Source: Hyaloscypha bicolor E (Eukaryota > Ascomycota > Leotiomycetes > Helotiales > Hyaloscyphaceae). Taken from it: a stretch of DNA of 64,000 bases. A program made the position numbers and the translations under genes. The stretch's first letter is position 1; every line of letters starts with the position of its first letter. Below, in pieces: positions 22,600-34,478 of the stretch. Location: the NCBI RefSeq assembly GCF_002865645.1, contig NW_020194557.1, positions 1-64,000 of the forward strand, in the 5' to 3' direction. The notes beneath the pieces are model-generated. The model saw only the letters and a list, made by a program, of their open reading frames with translations, searched no databases and had not been told where the DNA came from.

Positions 22600-23725
22600 T
22601 CAAATTGTGATATTATGGACGTGCTTCAAGTGCTGCCTCAAATGATCCCTCCTCCGAAATCCATTTGCACCCGCACGATTGCAGCGTAAGAAGCTACAAG
22701 GATGTGGAGGGTTGGTCCCAGAATGCGTTTCTCTGTGGCGCTTCAATTCGGGGTAGCGCTTATACGATCGGGTACAGCCTGGGCTGTTGCAGGAGAAGCG
22801 GCCTTGGGAGTTCCTATGGCGGCCTTAGAGGTGAGATGGGAGAGGATCAGAGACTTTGTGACTTACGGTTGAGGGTGGAGAGTAGGGATGCTTTCAGAGT
22901 TGCCGTGGGGAAGGCTGTTGGTAGGAGGATCGTGATTCTCGTTGTTGGATCTGAACATGTTTTAGTTTTGGATGTACGAGGAAGCTGAGTTGATTGAAGC
23001 AGAAGATGAGGTTGACTGACATTACGTCCTCGCTAGGAGAGGTACTCTCTTGTCGTATGATGCTCGTATAATCCGCACTGCCTCAAGTTAAAATGTATTC
23101 CCATGATAGCGCACCGTTCAATTACTCACGGAAAGTCCATAAGATTCGATTCATGGCCCATAGTTTGAGTGCCCGATCTATACAATGGCGGAGTTACTCT
23201 AGTAAAAATCAGATAGAGCACGGGAACGAAAGGCAGGTCTTACGAAATGTGTCCGGGGTTCGAGATGAATGAGATGTTCTCGTCCGAGGTAGTGGGAAAA
23301 GTGAATGAATCGTTGTCGAAATAGTGAAGATCATCGTTCTCGAAAATGAGGGGCTCATGTCCTGTGAAACCAAAGTTGCCGTTGCTGGGATCGAAGCTGC
23401 TTAATTCGAATGAGCGGGGGGTGACTTCTGGAACAAAATTGGATTCCATCGAGTTTGCTGGAGGGATGTGTGTTGGGAGCCAGTTCTGTTGAACATTATT
23501 TGAAGATGGAGTTATGGCATCTGACCCTGAACTGCCTCCCGCAGCTGAAATTCTATCTTCAACAGGAGAATCCAACATATACGGGTCAAAGTCCTCTCCA
23601 TCCATCGAAATATTTTCCTCATTTCCTCCATCTATCGTATTCGAGAAATTTGCGGATGGTCTGAGGAATCGATGCAATGATTCGACCGAGGTAAAGGGCA
23701 TGAGACATGAAAGTATGAGGAGCAT
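22600..23725 (-). CDS. C2H2 zinc-finger transcription factor, paralogue C
   Basis: Five exons on the minus strand (23725-23244, 23198-23130, 23077-23021, 22950-22867, 22813-22600) give 301 residues. All four introns are phase 2, and the third has an unusual GTCAGT donor. The C-terminal fingers are FSCNSPGCTRSYKRYPELKRH...H and HPCSFLRC...NGFRRRDHLRQH...VH, close to those of the genes at 3.75 and 6.9 kb. The N-terminus is acidic and Ser/Asn-rich (SMDGEDFDPYMLDSPVEDR, FENDDLHYFDND), which suits an activation region. The ATG at 23701 (MPFTSVESLH) may be the true start, since the eight residues upstream of it are hydrophobic and uncharacteristic. Function is inferred as a nuclear DNA-binding regulator. 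Confidence 0.75.
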
Positions 23726-25389
23726 GGGCGGCGGAGCCCCTGCCGAAGGTAAGCGTGCTGTTCTAGAATATGGTGAGAACCTACATGCTTCGTTTATTCC
23801 TAGAATTAGTCGTAAGATTGTAGCTTTATAGCAAAAGACAGGGAAAGACTAGTTTTTACTCTTCTGGAAGGAAAAGCGAAATGTCGTGAATAGAGATATA
23901 ATATGTGAAAGACGTGTAGAGAAATAAGAATCACAGTGAAAAATAACATAGAACGAATAAGACAGTACAGCAGCAAGCAAGAAAAGCTTGAAAAAATAAG
24001 AAGGAAAGGTCAGTATTATAAAACTACAGTTGAAGTTGCTCGAGCAAATCCAAACTCCGATGCCGCATGCTTGATCTCACTCTTTCATGTCTCATACCCT
24101 ATTCTGTAATCACTGGTTAAGTCGATTGTTAGTGACTGGCCACAGACCCGACAGTTCTAGAGCGCATTGCGGAGGACGGACAGGACATACCGAATAGGTT
24201 GACTGCAAAGAGGGCAGCTTGCGAAACCCGGCCAGTTGGAAACCACGTCCTCGGAAGTCATGTCCTTGGAAGTCATATCCTCGATTCCGATTGTTGAAAT
24301 AGCATGCAGGACACCAACTTGGCGTTCCATACTGCCTGTGCAGCCTGGTCAAAGTCTTCCAAATAGTGAGTGAGGGCGATGACAAATCCAAAAAGTGTGG
24401 CCGGCAATCCGATTCAAGTGAGTCTTCGAGGTTCTGGACTCTTGGTAAGTTGATGGAATCTTAGGCTCAAGAGATGGGGTCGATCCAGACTGACTCTGTA
24501 GTGGACCAGGGTCTTTTCTTTGTCGGTGATGGCACTGGTCCTGCTTATGGCATGTTTGAATGTGATAAAAAAGGCTTCAGCAACTCCTCGCGTGCTGTGC
24601 TACAAGAGTACATGAATGATATAATTTCATCCCAGCCTGGGAGTTCCGTTTCTCCTCCCAGCCTGAGAGTTCTGTCTCTCCTCCTTCCTTTCTTCCTTCC
24701 TTTAGGGCATTCCTTTGAGCTTTGTGAAAATTCCTCGCAGGGGATTTGCGATTCTAGGGCGTTACAGTAAGGGTATATAGAGTGCAGTCGAAACTCCTGG
24801 TCTGGCCTCTGGTCCAGGCGTCAGGGAATTCCTGGTTCGGGCAGGTTTGTGGAGGAGGTTTTGATCTTCCAAAAATCACACCGAACGGTGGGAGCGCGAT
24901 CCTTAATAACTCAGCCCTCAAGGCTCCGCCCTACGAGCCACACCGAGTGGTCGCCATGCATTTCGTGCTTTGCCGGTCAAATCAAAATGCTGCGGTCGAT
25001 TGTAGGGCTTTCCGAGCCCTATTGTTGCACGAGCAAGGCTCCGAGAACATGAAAAAGCAGAAAAGCAGAAACCAGGGGAGAAGAACGAGATCGAGAAACG
25101 AGCGAGGATGAACGTAGGGCTCAACATGGCCTCTCGCCCTATGAACCGTATTGTAGCCGAGTTGGGATGTGACCGATGGTGGTTAATGACCGTAAAAGTC
25201 CGCAGTACTAGGATAGAAATGGTTGATTGGTCTCTTAGCAAGGAGCTCGAATGTTGATTTTAAGATATGCTAATTAACATTAGTAATGCAAATAGGATGA
25301 CCTTAGTCTTCCTTTCCATCCTCTTCTTCTCTTCCTCTGGCACGGGCCTCTCAACCCTCACCTTCCCCTCTACCACCTGCCCAAACGCA
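23726..25389. other. Intergenic region with short direct repeats
   Basis: About 1.7 kb without a supportable gene. A 98-codon plus-strand frame at 24474 has no family resemblance. Two small direct repeats occur: a 15-bp unit twice at 24248-24277, and a 26-bp unit twice at 24631-24683. Confidence 0.4.
24631..24683. repeat. 26-bp direct repeat, two copies
   Basis: The unit starting cccagcctg(g/a)gagttc and ending tctcctcc occurs twice in tandem with three substitutions. It lies outside any gene model. Confidence 0.6.
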
Positions 25390-27146
25390 CTATGTACCAC
25401 CTTTTGACCCCCCAACCTCCTCACTCTCCTTCCCAAATTCCCCTTTCCCATCCCTAAAAACCTCCTCGTCAAAAGCCCCACAAACCTCATTCCAGTCCAA
25501 CCACTGCCCCTTATCCGTCCACACACCACCTTTCCCCCCTCTTAAATCCCACCACTTGTCGCCTCCTCCGGCTGCGGCTTTGGCTGCGATAGGTCCATCG
25601 GGAGAGCGGATGTAGAGACGCATTAAGGCGCGGGAGCTCTTGTGGAACCACATGGATTCCCAGAGTTGAGAAATGAGGGATTCTGAGCCGTGGAAGGTGA
25701 GGGAGGCGGGGACGGATGAGCCTGGTACAATGACGTTTGTAGCGAGGGAAACATCATTCCAGGTTGCTTGGTCAGAGTCGGTCGTGTCTAAAGCGGTAAT
25801 GGGTGGGTTAGGGTTAGGAGAGGAGACGGTGTGTTGTGCGTATGGCGGAGGGCTGACTATGAGATCCGGGGTAACGAAATAGGTTTGGCGAAGATGGAAG
25901 CTGCTAGTTTGGAAGGAGAGGCGATAATGGAAGGAGGGTTGAAGGTTATGAATCTAATATCCTCAACACTGTTGTTCATGACCTGGAATATTGAGCTCTG
26001 ATAATCGAGGCCTATTCCGAATTCGTAGTCTTTATCCTGTGGCAGCGTGATGTTTGGTATAATGGAGGTGTGGGATGGTTTCGAGGGAAACGAAGATGGC
26101 CAACCCGAACTCTCTTTCCGTGATTCGGGAGCGGCGTAGATTTGGCGGGCTACTTCTTGCTCTCCAAAAATCTTGGAGAAGACATATTGACTGCCGAATG
26201 TACAATGTCAGAATTGAAGGAGTTCGGTGGCTTGTTTGTAGATGGGGCGGAGATCGGAGACATGGCCCATGACCATTGAAGAAGCCATGTAGCTCGGGCG
26301 ATTGTATTTTCCTCCGACATGTTTGTCCGTTTCGTCGCCGTAGATATCTTTTGGTAAAGGGGATTCGGGTACGAAGGCGCAAACAGGTTCACTGGGTTCG
26401 TTGGAGCATTCTTTTGCAGCTCCGAAGAGAACTTTTTGAACATACATCGGTTTCGAGACTGTACTGTTCATATCTTTGACAGTTCCGTATTTCTCGACCA
26501 GTTTGTTACTGGAGTCCTGCATGCCGTGAAAGAAGCGGCTGATAGTGACTTCAGCGGGAAGTTGGAACAAGTATCTGGCGCTGTATGAGAACGATATTCC
26601 ACTAAATGCAATGTCACGTACCTTCTTCAACAACCAGTATCAAATCATCATCGTGCGCTTCCCTCCCAAGCAGAAAGTTAAACATATTCTGCAAAATATC
26701 TGCTCCAGGTCTTTCATTTCCTCCAGGCAATCCATAGCTAATCAGGGTGGGTGGTGGATAGTTCAAGATGGCAGCTGAAAGCATCGTCTTGCAAAGATTC
26801 GCCGTCGGCTTGTTGTACGGTATCAGGGGGTGGAACTTCGGTTTCTTGACGGAGTCTTGACCCATTCCCGCGGATTCCACAACGTCGTCCCATCTCGTAG
26901 CCTCGTATCCTTCAATGTGGTGTGCCAACGCATTTGCGACTCTCTCAGGGACGTAACTGCTGAGTGTGGCCGCGGCAAGGTGCAAATCGTCCTGTTTAGC
27001 AATAATTATTTTATGGCAACACACTGAGATCTTGGACGACTCACAGCATGTCGTCTTCCTAGCACCAGACACAAAACCGCAAGGACTAGAACTAGACTCA
27101 ATAGCAGGCTCCGCCGACTCCTACTTGGGCGCCCGATTTTGCTCAT
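25390..27146 (-). pseudogene. Type II membrane glycosyltransferase-like protein (PLOD-type), apparently disrupted
   Basis: The 34-codon first exon (27146-27045) has a basic N-terminus followed by a hydrophobic anchor (LLLSLVLVLAVLCLVLG), as in Golgi type II enzymes. The next exon runs from 26992 to about 26618 (PERVANALAHHIEGYEATRW, RPGADILQNMFNFLLGREAH, DDDLILVVE). Then come LFQLPAEVTISRFFHGMQ, CAFVPESPLPKDIYGDETD and RPSYMASSMVMGHVSDLR. This order matches a fungal family of lysyl-hydroxylase/procollagen-glycosyltransferase-like proteins. Two lesions stand out. An in-frame TGA at 26208-26210 sits directly before the conserved GSQYVFSKIFGEQE, and a one-base frame change near 25.91 kb separates SIIASPSKLAAS from FHLRQTYFVTPDL, with no fitting intron. 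The C-terminal block (WWDLRGGKGGVWTDKGQW) is otherwise well kept, so the decay is recent or reflects sequence errors. The second intron border is also unclear. Confidence 0.55.
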
Positions 27147-27714
27147 AAGGTGACCTGCCACAACCTTTGCGGGCGCATTCCTTGGCTTCTTTGGAATTCC
27201 AGCAGTTACCCTAGGTGGAGGGTGGTGATTTTAATGCATGTTGTGGCAATTGTGTTGAAGCTCGGATGGAAATTTTTCTGGGTCAAAGATAGACCTAAGA
27301 ATTGCGACGAAAAGAGTGCAGACCTGAGCAGGAGAACGGCGAGGTGATGTGCATCTCTACTAGGAGATGACGGAGAGATTTTCTAGATAAAGGAGCTATG
27401 AGGGATGAACGAATGTAGAGGAAGGAAGTTTGTAGAGCGCTGTAATGAAAGGAATGTGATGCAAGGAAATTTTTGACCGCCTGGTGGACGTCATTTGCCT
27501 AGTCTTAGGGCACGACCTTGAGCGTTGAGTTCGCTCCCCGCAATAATTTGAAGGCAATGCAATATGTCCTTCATGAAACTAGAAACAACAAAAGAGTTGC
27601 TCAACTAGAGCTCTTAATCTACCATAGCTCCGGAGTTGCAAATGTGGAGCAGCGCGGGCGTTGAGCCAGAAAGCGGGGCTGGCACCTTGGCATCATGCTC
27701 TATCATTAACCTTA
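27147..27714. other. Intergenic between glycosyltransferase-like and Cog7-like genes
   Basis: About 570 bp holding the promoter of the minus-strand glycosyltransferase-like gene and the 3' end of the Cog7-like gene, which is on the same strand. No gene seen. Confidence 0.4.
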
Positions 27715-28821
27715 TCATGACCCTCTTAACTTTTGCAGTTGACTTATAAATCCATACCCCTGGGACCTATTCTCCCCAGAACTGACCTCTACGTCTTCGT
27801 GTAATGTTTCAACTCGCTGTCGGAGCCGCGAATCTTGTTCGGCTTCTCGAAGCAAGTCTCTGTGTCTATCCTCAACCATTCTCGCAAGACTTTCGACAAA
27901 TTTTGTTCTTGCCCTTTCTTCCGCAGTGCCTTTCCAGATTATTGCTAGCTCCTTGAGCTCCTCAACTCGTTTTGCAGCTGCTTCGATTCCGTCAATTGGA
28001 TCTCCTCCAATCAAGAGGTCTGCGATTTCGTCTCGAAGCTGCTTTGACACCTGCTGGCCCTTCTCTTCTGTGCTGTGCATATCCGATCCAGGCTCTGGCG
28101 CAGAAACAGAGAGGAAGGACGATGTGACCGAGACCTCGGAGGGTGGAAAAGTCCATGACATAGCATCGCCAAACGTCTTTATCACCGTTTCCAGTCGAGA
28201 GCGGACAAGTGTGAGGGTTCGTAGCTTCAGAATAAAGGGAGGGTCGACGATTGCTGGAGCTTCTTCCCGCATGGGCGTCTTTGGCACCGTGATGGTGGAG
28301 GACCGCCTTCGATGTCCATTCGTTTCGACCCGCGGCTGTCTCCGCGTACGTTCTTGATCCAACCCACCGGGCACGAACTTGGCCACATCGTCGTGTAGTC
28401 CTTCTGTCAACGCTTCGGATAGCCCCAATGTCTCTCCTCGAAGCACCTCCACTTCGTATGCTAACCTGCTGCCACTTCGCAGAATCTCATCGGTCAACTG
28501 GGTTAAGATGCTCGTCAGTCTCGTCGTGTGTGCACTGAGATGCGAGAGAAGAGTTTGGGTTTGCGTAGATAGTTCGGCCAAAGGCACGCTGCCTTTCGCA
28601 GGTTGGGAGACATTGGAGGCTTGGAGGGAGGGCAGAGTGGCATTCAGATATTCCGCAGGGTCGAAGGAGGGGTTGAGAAAGGGTTGCAGGGCAGGATCTG
28701 CGACGTGTGCTGACTTGGGCTCGAAAGTTATGGCGGCAACTGGACGATTCTGTGGCTGGATCGGCCTCGTAGCGGCACTGCTGTTCTGGCGCCTCCGGGC
28801 AGCCTTCGAGTCCCAGGCCAT
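27715..28821 (-). CDS. Conserved oligomeric Golgi complex subunit 7-like protein
   Basis: An intronless frame; from the ATG giving MAWDSKAARRRQ it encodes 368 residues. The frame is open for 36 more codons to an ATG at 28929, but that extension looks non-conserved. The N-terminal signature FLNPSFDPAEYLNATLPSLQ, the coiled-coil-like TLLSHLSAHTTRLTSILTQL and LAYEVEVLRGETLGLSEAL, and LRTLTLVRSRLETVIKTFGD are laid out like the N-terminal region of Cog7. Cog7 belongs to the lobe B tethering complex that retrieves Golgi enzymes in retrograde vesicles. The C-terminal half is helical and charged (EAAAKRVEELKELAIIWKG). The protein is much shorter than animal COG7, as is usual for the fungal member. 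The assignment comes from recalled family patterns and should be treated as probable. Confidence 0.65.
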   Translation of the reverse strand: MAWDSKAARRRQNSSAATRPIQPQNRPVAAITFEPKSAHVADPALQPFLNPSFDPAEYLNATLPSLQASNVSQPAKGSVPLAELSTQTQTLLSHLSAHTTRLTSILTQLTDEILRSGSRLAYEVEVLRGETLGLSEALTEGLHDDVAKFVPGGLDQERTRRQPRVETNGHRRRSSTITVPKTPMREEAPAIVDPPFILKLRTLTLVRSRLETVIKTFGDAMSWTFPPSEVSVTSSFLSVSAPEPGSDMHSTEEKGQQVSKQLRDEIADLLIGGDPIDGIEAAAKRVEELKELAIIWKGTAEERARTKFVESLARMVEDRHRDLLREAEQDSRLRQRVETLHEDVEVSSGENRSQGYGFISQLQKLRGS

Positions 28822-29617
28822 GGCGTTGGAGGTTGACAAGGCCAGGAGACGGAGATGGAGATGGATACAGAAACGGGTCTCGGGGCTGTGGTCCTGGTGG
28901 CCTGCGGTTGTTACTATTCCCAGCGCCAACCGGCTGTGGGCGCGCTAAAACTTAGTTGCCGCACTGACAGGGGGTAGCCCTGAAAAGCCGCAGGGATCAG
29001 CGGGGGCTTGGAGGGGCATCTTGTGAACGACGCTCGTTCACCGTGTACTGTCGGACCCTCACCACAGCCCTCTCTCGCCGTGTGAGGACTTGGCCACGGC
29101 TCCTGAAGCTGCTCCACGTGCCGGTGAATGGAAATTCACTTGAATTGACGGCTTCCCGCTTGGATGTCAGGGCTGGGAGCGGGTGGTGCTGATGCTGTGC
29201 GTTTGATTGGCCCCGCTTCGCCTTCGATGCCTAGACAGCAGCCTTGCCCCAAACTTCTGACTCCGACTCACAACCCCACCACAATCTGCCTCTCCATTTC
29301 AATTCCAGCTGATGTCCCTCTCTTCGTAGCCAGAGTCGAGGGCTCGACAATTCTTCTTCGTCGCTCTGGTAGCCTCCTCCTCGCCTTTGTCTGCATTCAA
29401 TTTCAGAAAGATCGGCTTTCGCTGAGGAGCCTCGTCGACGCACCTCTAGAATTCCCATAGATTTACTCAAGGCTGTCCCGATTCGCTACTACCACTACTT
29501 CCCCCTCTCGAGAGAGCCTCAGAGGACCAACCCTCATCCTACCACACAACTGCATCACCCAGACCTACCTTCATCACCTTTCAGGCCCAGCGGTGGGCAA
29601 AAGCACCCCTCGACAAG
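28822..29617. promoter_or_regulatory. Divergent promoter region, Cog7-like and PARP-E2 genes
   Basis: About 800 bp separates the two divergent start codons. The right half is pyrimidine-rich (repeated ctcc/ttcttc tracts from about 29280 to 29580), as is common in 5' leaders of highly conserved filamentous-fungal genes. No individual element is assigned. Confidence 0.45.
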
Positions 29618-32600
29618 ATGCCCCGAAAGCAGTTCATTGCCGACGTCCAGGTCGCCGCGGACAAGAACATCTTTGGGATCTCCAGCGTTGTTCGGGGTGA
29701 CGATGATGGCGAAGTCGTTGCCTGTTTCGTTCCTCCCACGGGGGCTTCCATAGAGATTTCATTATTGGCTCAACCTGGTACGTAGTGCCCGTCTTCTCTT
29801 TTATTTCGGTCTTGAATCCAAGGTGTCCAGTATATAGTTCTTACCTTGTACTCATCCCTTGCCTAACTCAGACTCCCCAATCCATTATCACAAGCGGCAG
29901 CGAGATTCGCGCTGAAGCTAACTTGTTGCAGATGTCGGTTCGTACCCTTCGGAGAGCATGTTTATGGTCTTCACACAGGCCGATCTTCCCCCAGCTGCTA
30001 CAGCCGCTCTTGGGACCGTCTCCGATTTTTCTGCTGGCATGCGTCTTCCAGAACTGATTACGACCCTTTCCCAAAAGCTTCATGGTGCTTTTGCTACTGG
30101 TTCACGAGAGGCTCCGTATAGTATCGACGATGGATCAGATGTATCAATGGGAGGCGTCAATGGGAATGGCAGCTCCGACGAAGAATCCGACGAAGATCCG
30201 TATGCGGCCTACGATAGCGGCCCTGATGACTTCATCCCTGGAGACCCTGGAGCATCCTCGTCCGCTACTTACCACCTCAACGTCGAGGCTGCCAAGAAAC
30301 TTAATCGACGTATCAGACACGACTTGCGAGCGGCGAAGATGGCCGGCTTTACCGTTGGCGTTTTGACCGGCATGAAGGCCGAGTGTGTGAGCAGTCTGGC
30401 CAGCATCTCCATTCGAGTTGCTCAGCTCGGACTTTCAGAGGAGGCCATCCAGGCTTGGGATCTCGAGCCGCAAAAATACATCGTACTTCTTATCCGCTAT
30501 TCGAGTGGTTACAAGACTTTCGAGGCTGTCATCTCCGAGCCTGCGAAGTCCCACGACATCGCCTTTCGAGTCGGAATTTGCAATAGGTACAAACCAACAA
30601 TTCTTGAAGCCCTGGCTGCGTTCACCGATGTGACCAAGAATATGGGCAAGGATGATGAGGAAGAAAAGCCAGAGGTCAATGATCAGGCCGGTTTTGCGAA
30701 TCTATTCATCAGTAGCTCGCTGAACGAATTCATCACTCAACAATTAATCTCCCTCCTAAAGATCCGAAACTCTGTGGGCCTGGGCTGGGATGGAGCAAAG
30801 CGCTACTTCAATGATAAGCAAGGAAAATTCGATGAACGCGCCGCCGACCTTCCATCAACCTACTATGAGGAATCGTCCGAGAAGGACAGCACTCTCCCCA
30901 CTGCGATAGCTGCTGATCATCTTACCGATCATTCAGCCAAGCAGATCTCATTCCCACTGATTGTCGCTCAGTTTGCCATGCGATACTTGGTTCGATGCAC
31001 AGATTTCTGTCTCGTTTGTCACGACAAGATTGAGGAAGATTTCGAGGCTCTGAAACCCTACGTGTGCAGTAAGCCACTTTGTCTTTACCAGTACATGTCG
31101 TTAGGATTTGGGCCAAGCGTCGAGCACGAGATCTTGACTCAGCCATACGTTGTCGACCTGCTTGTAAGCTTCTGCTATGCAAGCGCCTACGTACGTAGCC
31201 CATCCTGTATTTGAATCTTCTACAACTAATATGATTGTAGAACCGTCGACTTCGAGAATATCCAACTGGCATGAGTCTAAGCGTCCCTCCAGTGACCAGT
31301 TCCGTAACTCGCGCTTTCGCCGCACATTCTTATTACCAACCTCAAGCCAACTCACCAACTGCGAATGAAACACAGGCTGGACTTGATGTGAAGCTTGACC
31401 TTAACCGTCAAGAACTTATCTTTGAAGAAGGCCAAACTTGCCCAGTTCAGGCAGGGCATTGGATTGTAGTCAATGTAGCTGGTACATTCACTGCCGCTTG
31501 AAGGGATTTTTTTTTTGGACAGTGAAACTGACATGGGATAGGCCGTCCATCAGACCATTACCGTGTTGAGGATACGTCTCTATTCCCGACAATCAAACTG
31601 TCTGATCTTCCGGTCACTCGTGTTGGCATGCCTCCTTCCCTGGATACTATGCAAGCAAACATGTTGACAGTTCCTACACCCGCCACGACTCCTCCTCCTC
31701 CTGCAATCGTGACTGCGAAGATGTCAGTTTACAACCAGAATTTTGATGACTTAGATGAGATTGGCAAAGCTGAAAGTATTGTGATGCTGCTGGAGACTTT
31801 GCCGCCAGTTAAGGAGATGAAGACTTATCTCTTGCAGATGAGCCGTTTCTCGGACCCCAGCCTTAAGACTTGGAAGGACCGTATATCGCCGGCTGCGTTG
31901 GGTATGCTGCGTTGGATCATCGCATCAAATCGTTCATGTTTGGTACAGGTAGATAGGTGCCCCGGACAAGATGACACCGAGGTCGTTATGTCCAAAGTCA
32001 GACTTGACCAGAGAGTATCGAACGTGACAGACAATTGGGTGCAGTTCCGCTTCGCACAAGGCTCGCCGGACAAGGAGCAGAGATTCCTGAATGCCCTAAG
32101 AGCCCAACAAGCAAACTTCGACCCACAATTCCCGTCCATATTCGCCTGGCATGGAAGTCCCCTCCCCAATTGGCATAGCATCATCAGATCGGGATTAGAT
32201 TTCAAGGAAGTTTCACATGGTAGAGCTTATGGCCACGGGGTGTATCATGCACAGGATCAGGCTGTATCTGTTGGTTATGCTCAGCCAAACCAGGTGAGTT
32301 TCCATCCCGTTTAGGAGTTTACGTTGATGCCAATGTATGCATACAGGGCAATTGGCCAGGATCGGCACTTAAGATTACTTCAGCTATGAGCTTGAACGAG
32401 ATCGTAAATTGCCCTACCCAGTTTGCAAGTGCCAATCCATATCTTGTGGTTCAGCACATCGATTGGATCCAATGCAGATACCTCTTCGTCCAAGTCAGTG
32501 CCACAGATGGTGGATTCAACTGTGCTGGGTCAAACACCGTGAGCCAGTAAGTCAGCCCTGCTTTGAAACGTTCTTAATTTACTACACCCTCCAACAAACT

Positions 32601-33641
32601 AATATCTTGCAGTACTTCCGATCCCTCTATTGAAGTCAAGCAAGATCCGAAATATACAGCAACATCATTACTTCGTAAACCAATCGGTGTTCCTGCATGC
32701 GCGGTCAAAGTTTCGAGAGGTTTCCGCATTAGCACGCAAAGCGAGACCCCGTCGAGCAAGAGACGTAAGAACGGATTTTCGGGAAGCAAATCGCCAATGA
32801 TCGAGATGAGCATCGCTAGTGAGGGTGAGACTCTCTCTGATCTCGAGTTTCTATTTTCTGAAGACGAAACTCCTCCTGCGAATGAGGAAGGTCTATCAAA
32901 GGGCAAATTCGTTGCATTGTAAGTTTCCCTTATCTTCGTGAATTTAAGCAACTTCGATTGCTGACAGATGTTAGGCACGGCTCACCCAAGGTAAATCCGA
33001 AGTTGACCGACTTTGTCCCGGGCTCCTTAGACCAGTCCAGTCTTCCTATGTTGGAGCCACCGTCTTATGCTACTCCCACAGCCACGAAGACCCTCAACAG
33101 AAATCTGCGAGAAGTTCTAGAGATTCAAAAGAAGACGCCTCTCCACGAACTGGGCTGGTACATTGATCAGGAGTTGGTCAGCAATGTCTATCAATGGATT
33201 GTTGAGTTGCACTCTTTTGAAGCAAGCCTTCCACTTGCACAGGACATGAAGAAAGCTGGGGTGACCAGCATCGTCCTTGAAATTCGGTTCGGAAAAGACT
33301 ATCCCTTCAGTCCACCATTTCTACGTGTCATTCGGCCTCGCTTCATGCCTTTCGCTGCTGGTGGGGGCGGCCATGTCACTGCTGGAGGAGCCATGTGTAT
33401 GGAATTACTTACCAATTCGGGTTGGAGCTCGGTTTCTACGATTGAGAGCGTTCTTCTCCAAGTACGCATGGCAATTATGAACACGGAACCTAAGCCGGCA
33501 CGCCTTGAACATTGCAGCAAGGCGCATCAGCGGGATTACGGTACCGCCGAAGCTATTGATGCATTTATTCGGGCCTGCCGTGCTCATGGCTGGACTGTTC
33601 CTCCTGGATTCCAGGACTTCGCTGGCCCAAGCGGATATTGA
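29618..33641 (+). CDS. PARP6/8-type ADP-ribosyltransferase fused to a UBE2Q-type E2 domain
   Basis: Seven exons (29618-29777, 29932-31190, 31241-31481, 31542-32293, 32347-32546, 32613-32918, 32975-33641) give 1194 residues in frame. Order of parts: an N-terminal RWD/UBC-like region (MPRKQFIADVQVAADKNI), an acidic linker, then a Cys-rich zinc-binding-like region (RCTDFCLVCHDKI, YVCSKPLCLYQYMSLGFG). The ADP-ribosyltransferase fold follows, with FAWHGSPLPNWHSIIRSGLD (His at about 757) and GRAYGHGVYHAQDQAVSVGY (Tyr at about 788). The third position of the triad is not a clear Glu (RYLFVQ), as in mono-ADP-ribosylating PARP6/8. The C-terminus is a ubiquitin-conjugating domain (IRFGKDYPFSPPFLRVIRP) whose active Cys at about 1114 lies in GGAMCMELLTNSGWSS, the UBE2Q signature. 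The protein therefore joins ADP-ribosylation and ubiquitin transfer in one chain. Fungal PARPs with a UBC domain are known; substrates are not. Confidence 0.92.
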
Positions 33642-34478
33642 GCATATTGGGGTGTTAGTGGCGTGATTGGGAGAGAATAGATCAAGACAGTTGATTCGTT
33701 TCTTGATTTAGCAGCGGATTATTGCATGGGTATCTGGCGTTGCCAACGGAGTGAGGATTCGGCGTTTTATTTGGCAGTGCGCACTCACGACGGGATGGCA
33801 CATTTTCCTCGCATCATTGGGCGTTATGAGCAAGAGAATTGGGGCAGATACCATACCTTGCGAAAAATATCAGTGAGCAAAACAATAGACACAGCAGATG
33901 AGAATTTACTGAGTTTGTGATCTCTGAATTAAGTTCGAGGAGGTAAGTATTCGACTGGTATGAGAGAGATCTTAAAAGGTGAAGACTTTTCAAAATTAGT
34001 ACTCTTTTCAACAACCTTAGTATAGTTTAAATACAAAGATCTGCTTCTTTCCAGATCTTACTTTCTGATCAATCACGTGACTGGAAGATATCTACATAAT
34101 CTGAATTTGGCTTAGCTTAAAAAAGGCGGTGAATAATTATGCCTAGCGCCGTCATGTGGAGGTGTTCGTCGCATCGCGCACTCTTCACAATACCAGGCCG
34201 ATCCCATTGTCGCTATTGTCCTCCAGCCTCCAATGTAACGAAGACTATTATTAACGAGATAATAGGGAAGGACTTCCTCTTCTTGCCCAGATTCGAATTT
34301 GATTCTGCCTCCCTCCAACTCGACTTTTCCCTTCTCAAGCAACGACCTTCGAAATCGCGAACATCCTCGAGAAAGCTCCCACGTCCTCCCATTCTCCAAT
34401 ACTTCGAACAAGCATTTCCCCCTTCTCCTACACACCTTCTACATCTCATTCGCTGCTCCTGGGTGATCTGCGACCATC
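33642..34478. other. Intergenic between PARP-E2 and HDAC-subunit genes
   Basis: About 840 bp between two plus-strand genes. The right part, with many CT-rich tracts (about 34280-34470), is the likely 5' leader of the gene starting at 34479. No gene seen. Confidence 0.4.

Noticed and set aside
24474..24770. 98-codon plus-strand frame
   Set aside because: No family resemblance, contains the 26-bp direct repeat, and shows no convincing start context.
25808..25820. Telomere-like gggttagggttag
   Set aside because: Only two units, inside the coding part of the disrupted glycosyltransferase-like gene, so it reads as codons rather than a telomeric or subtelomeric repeat.
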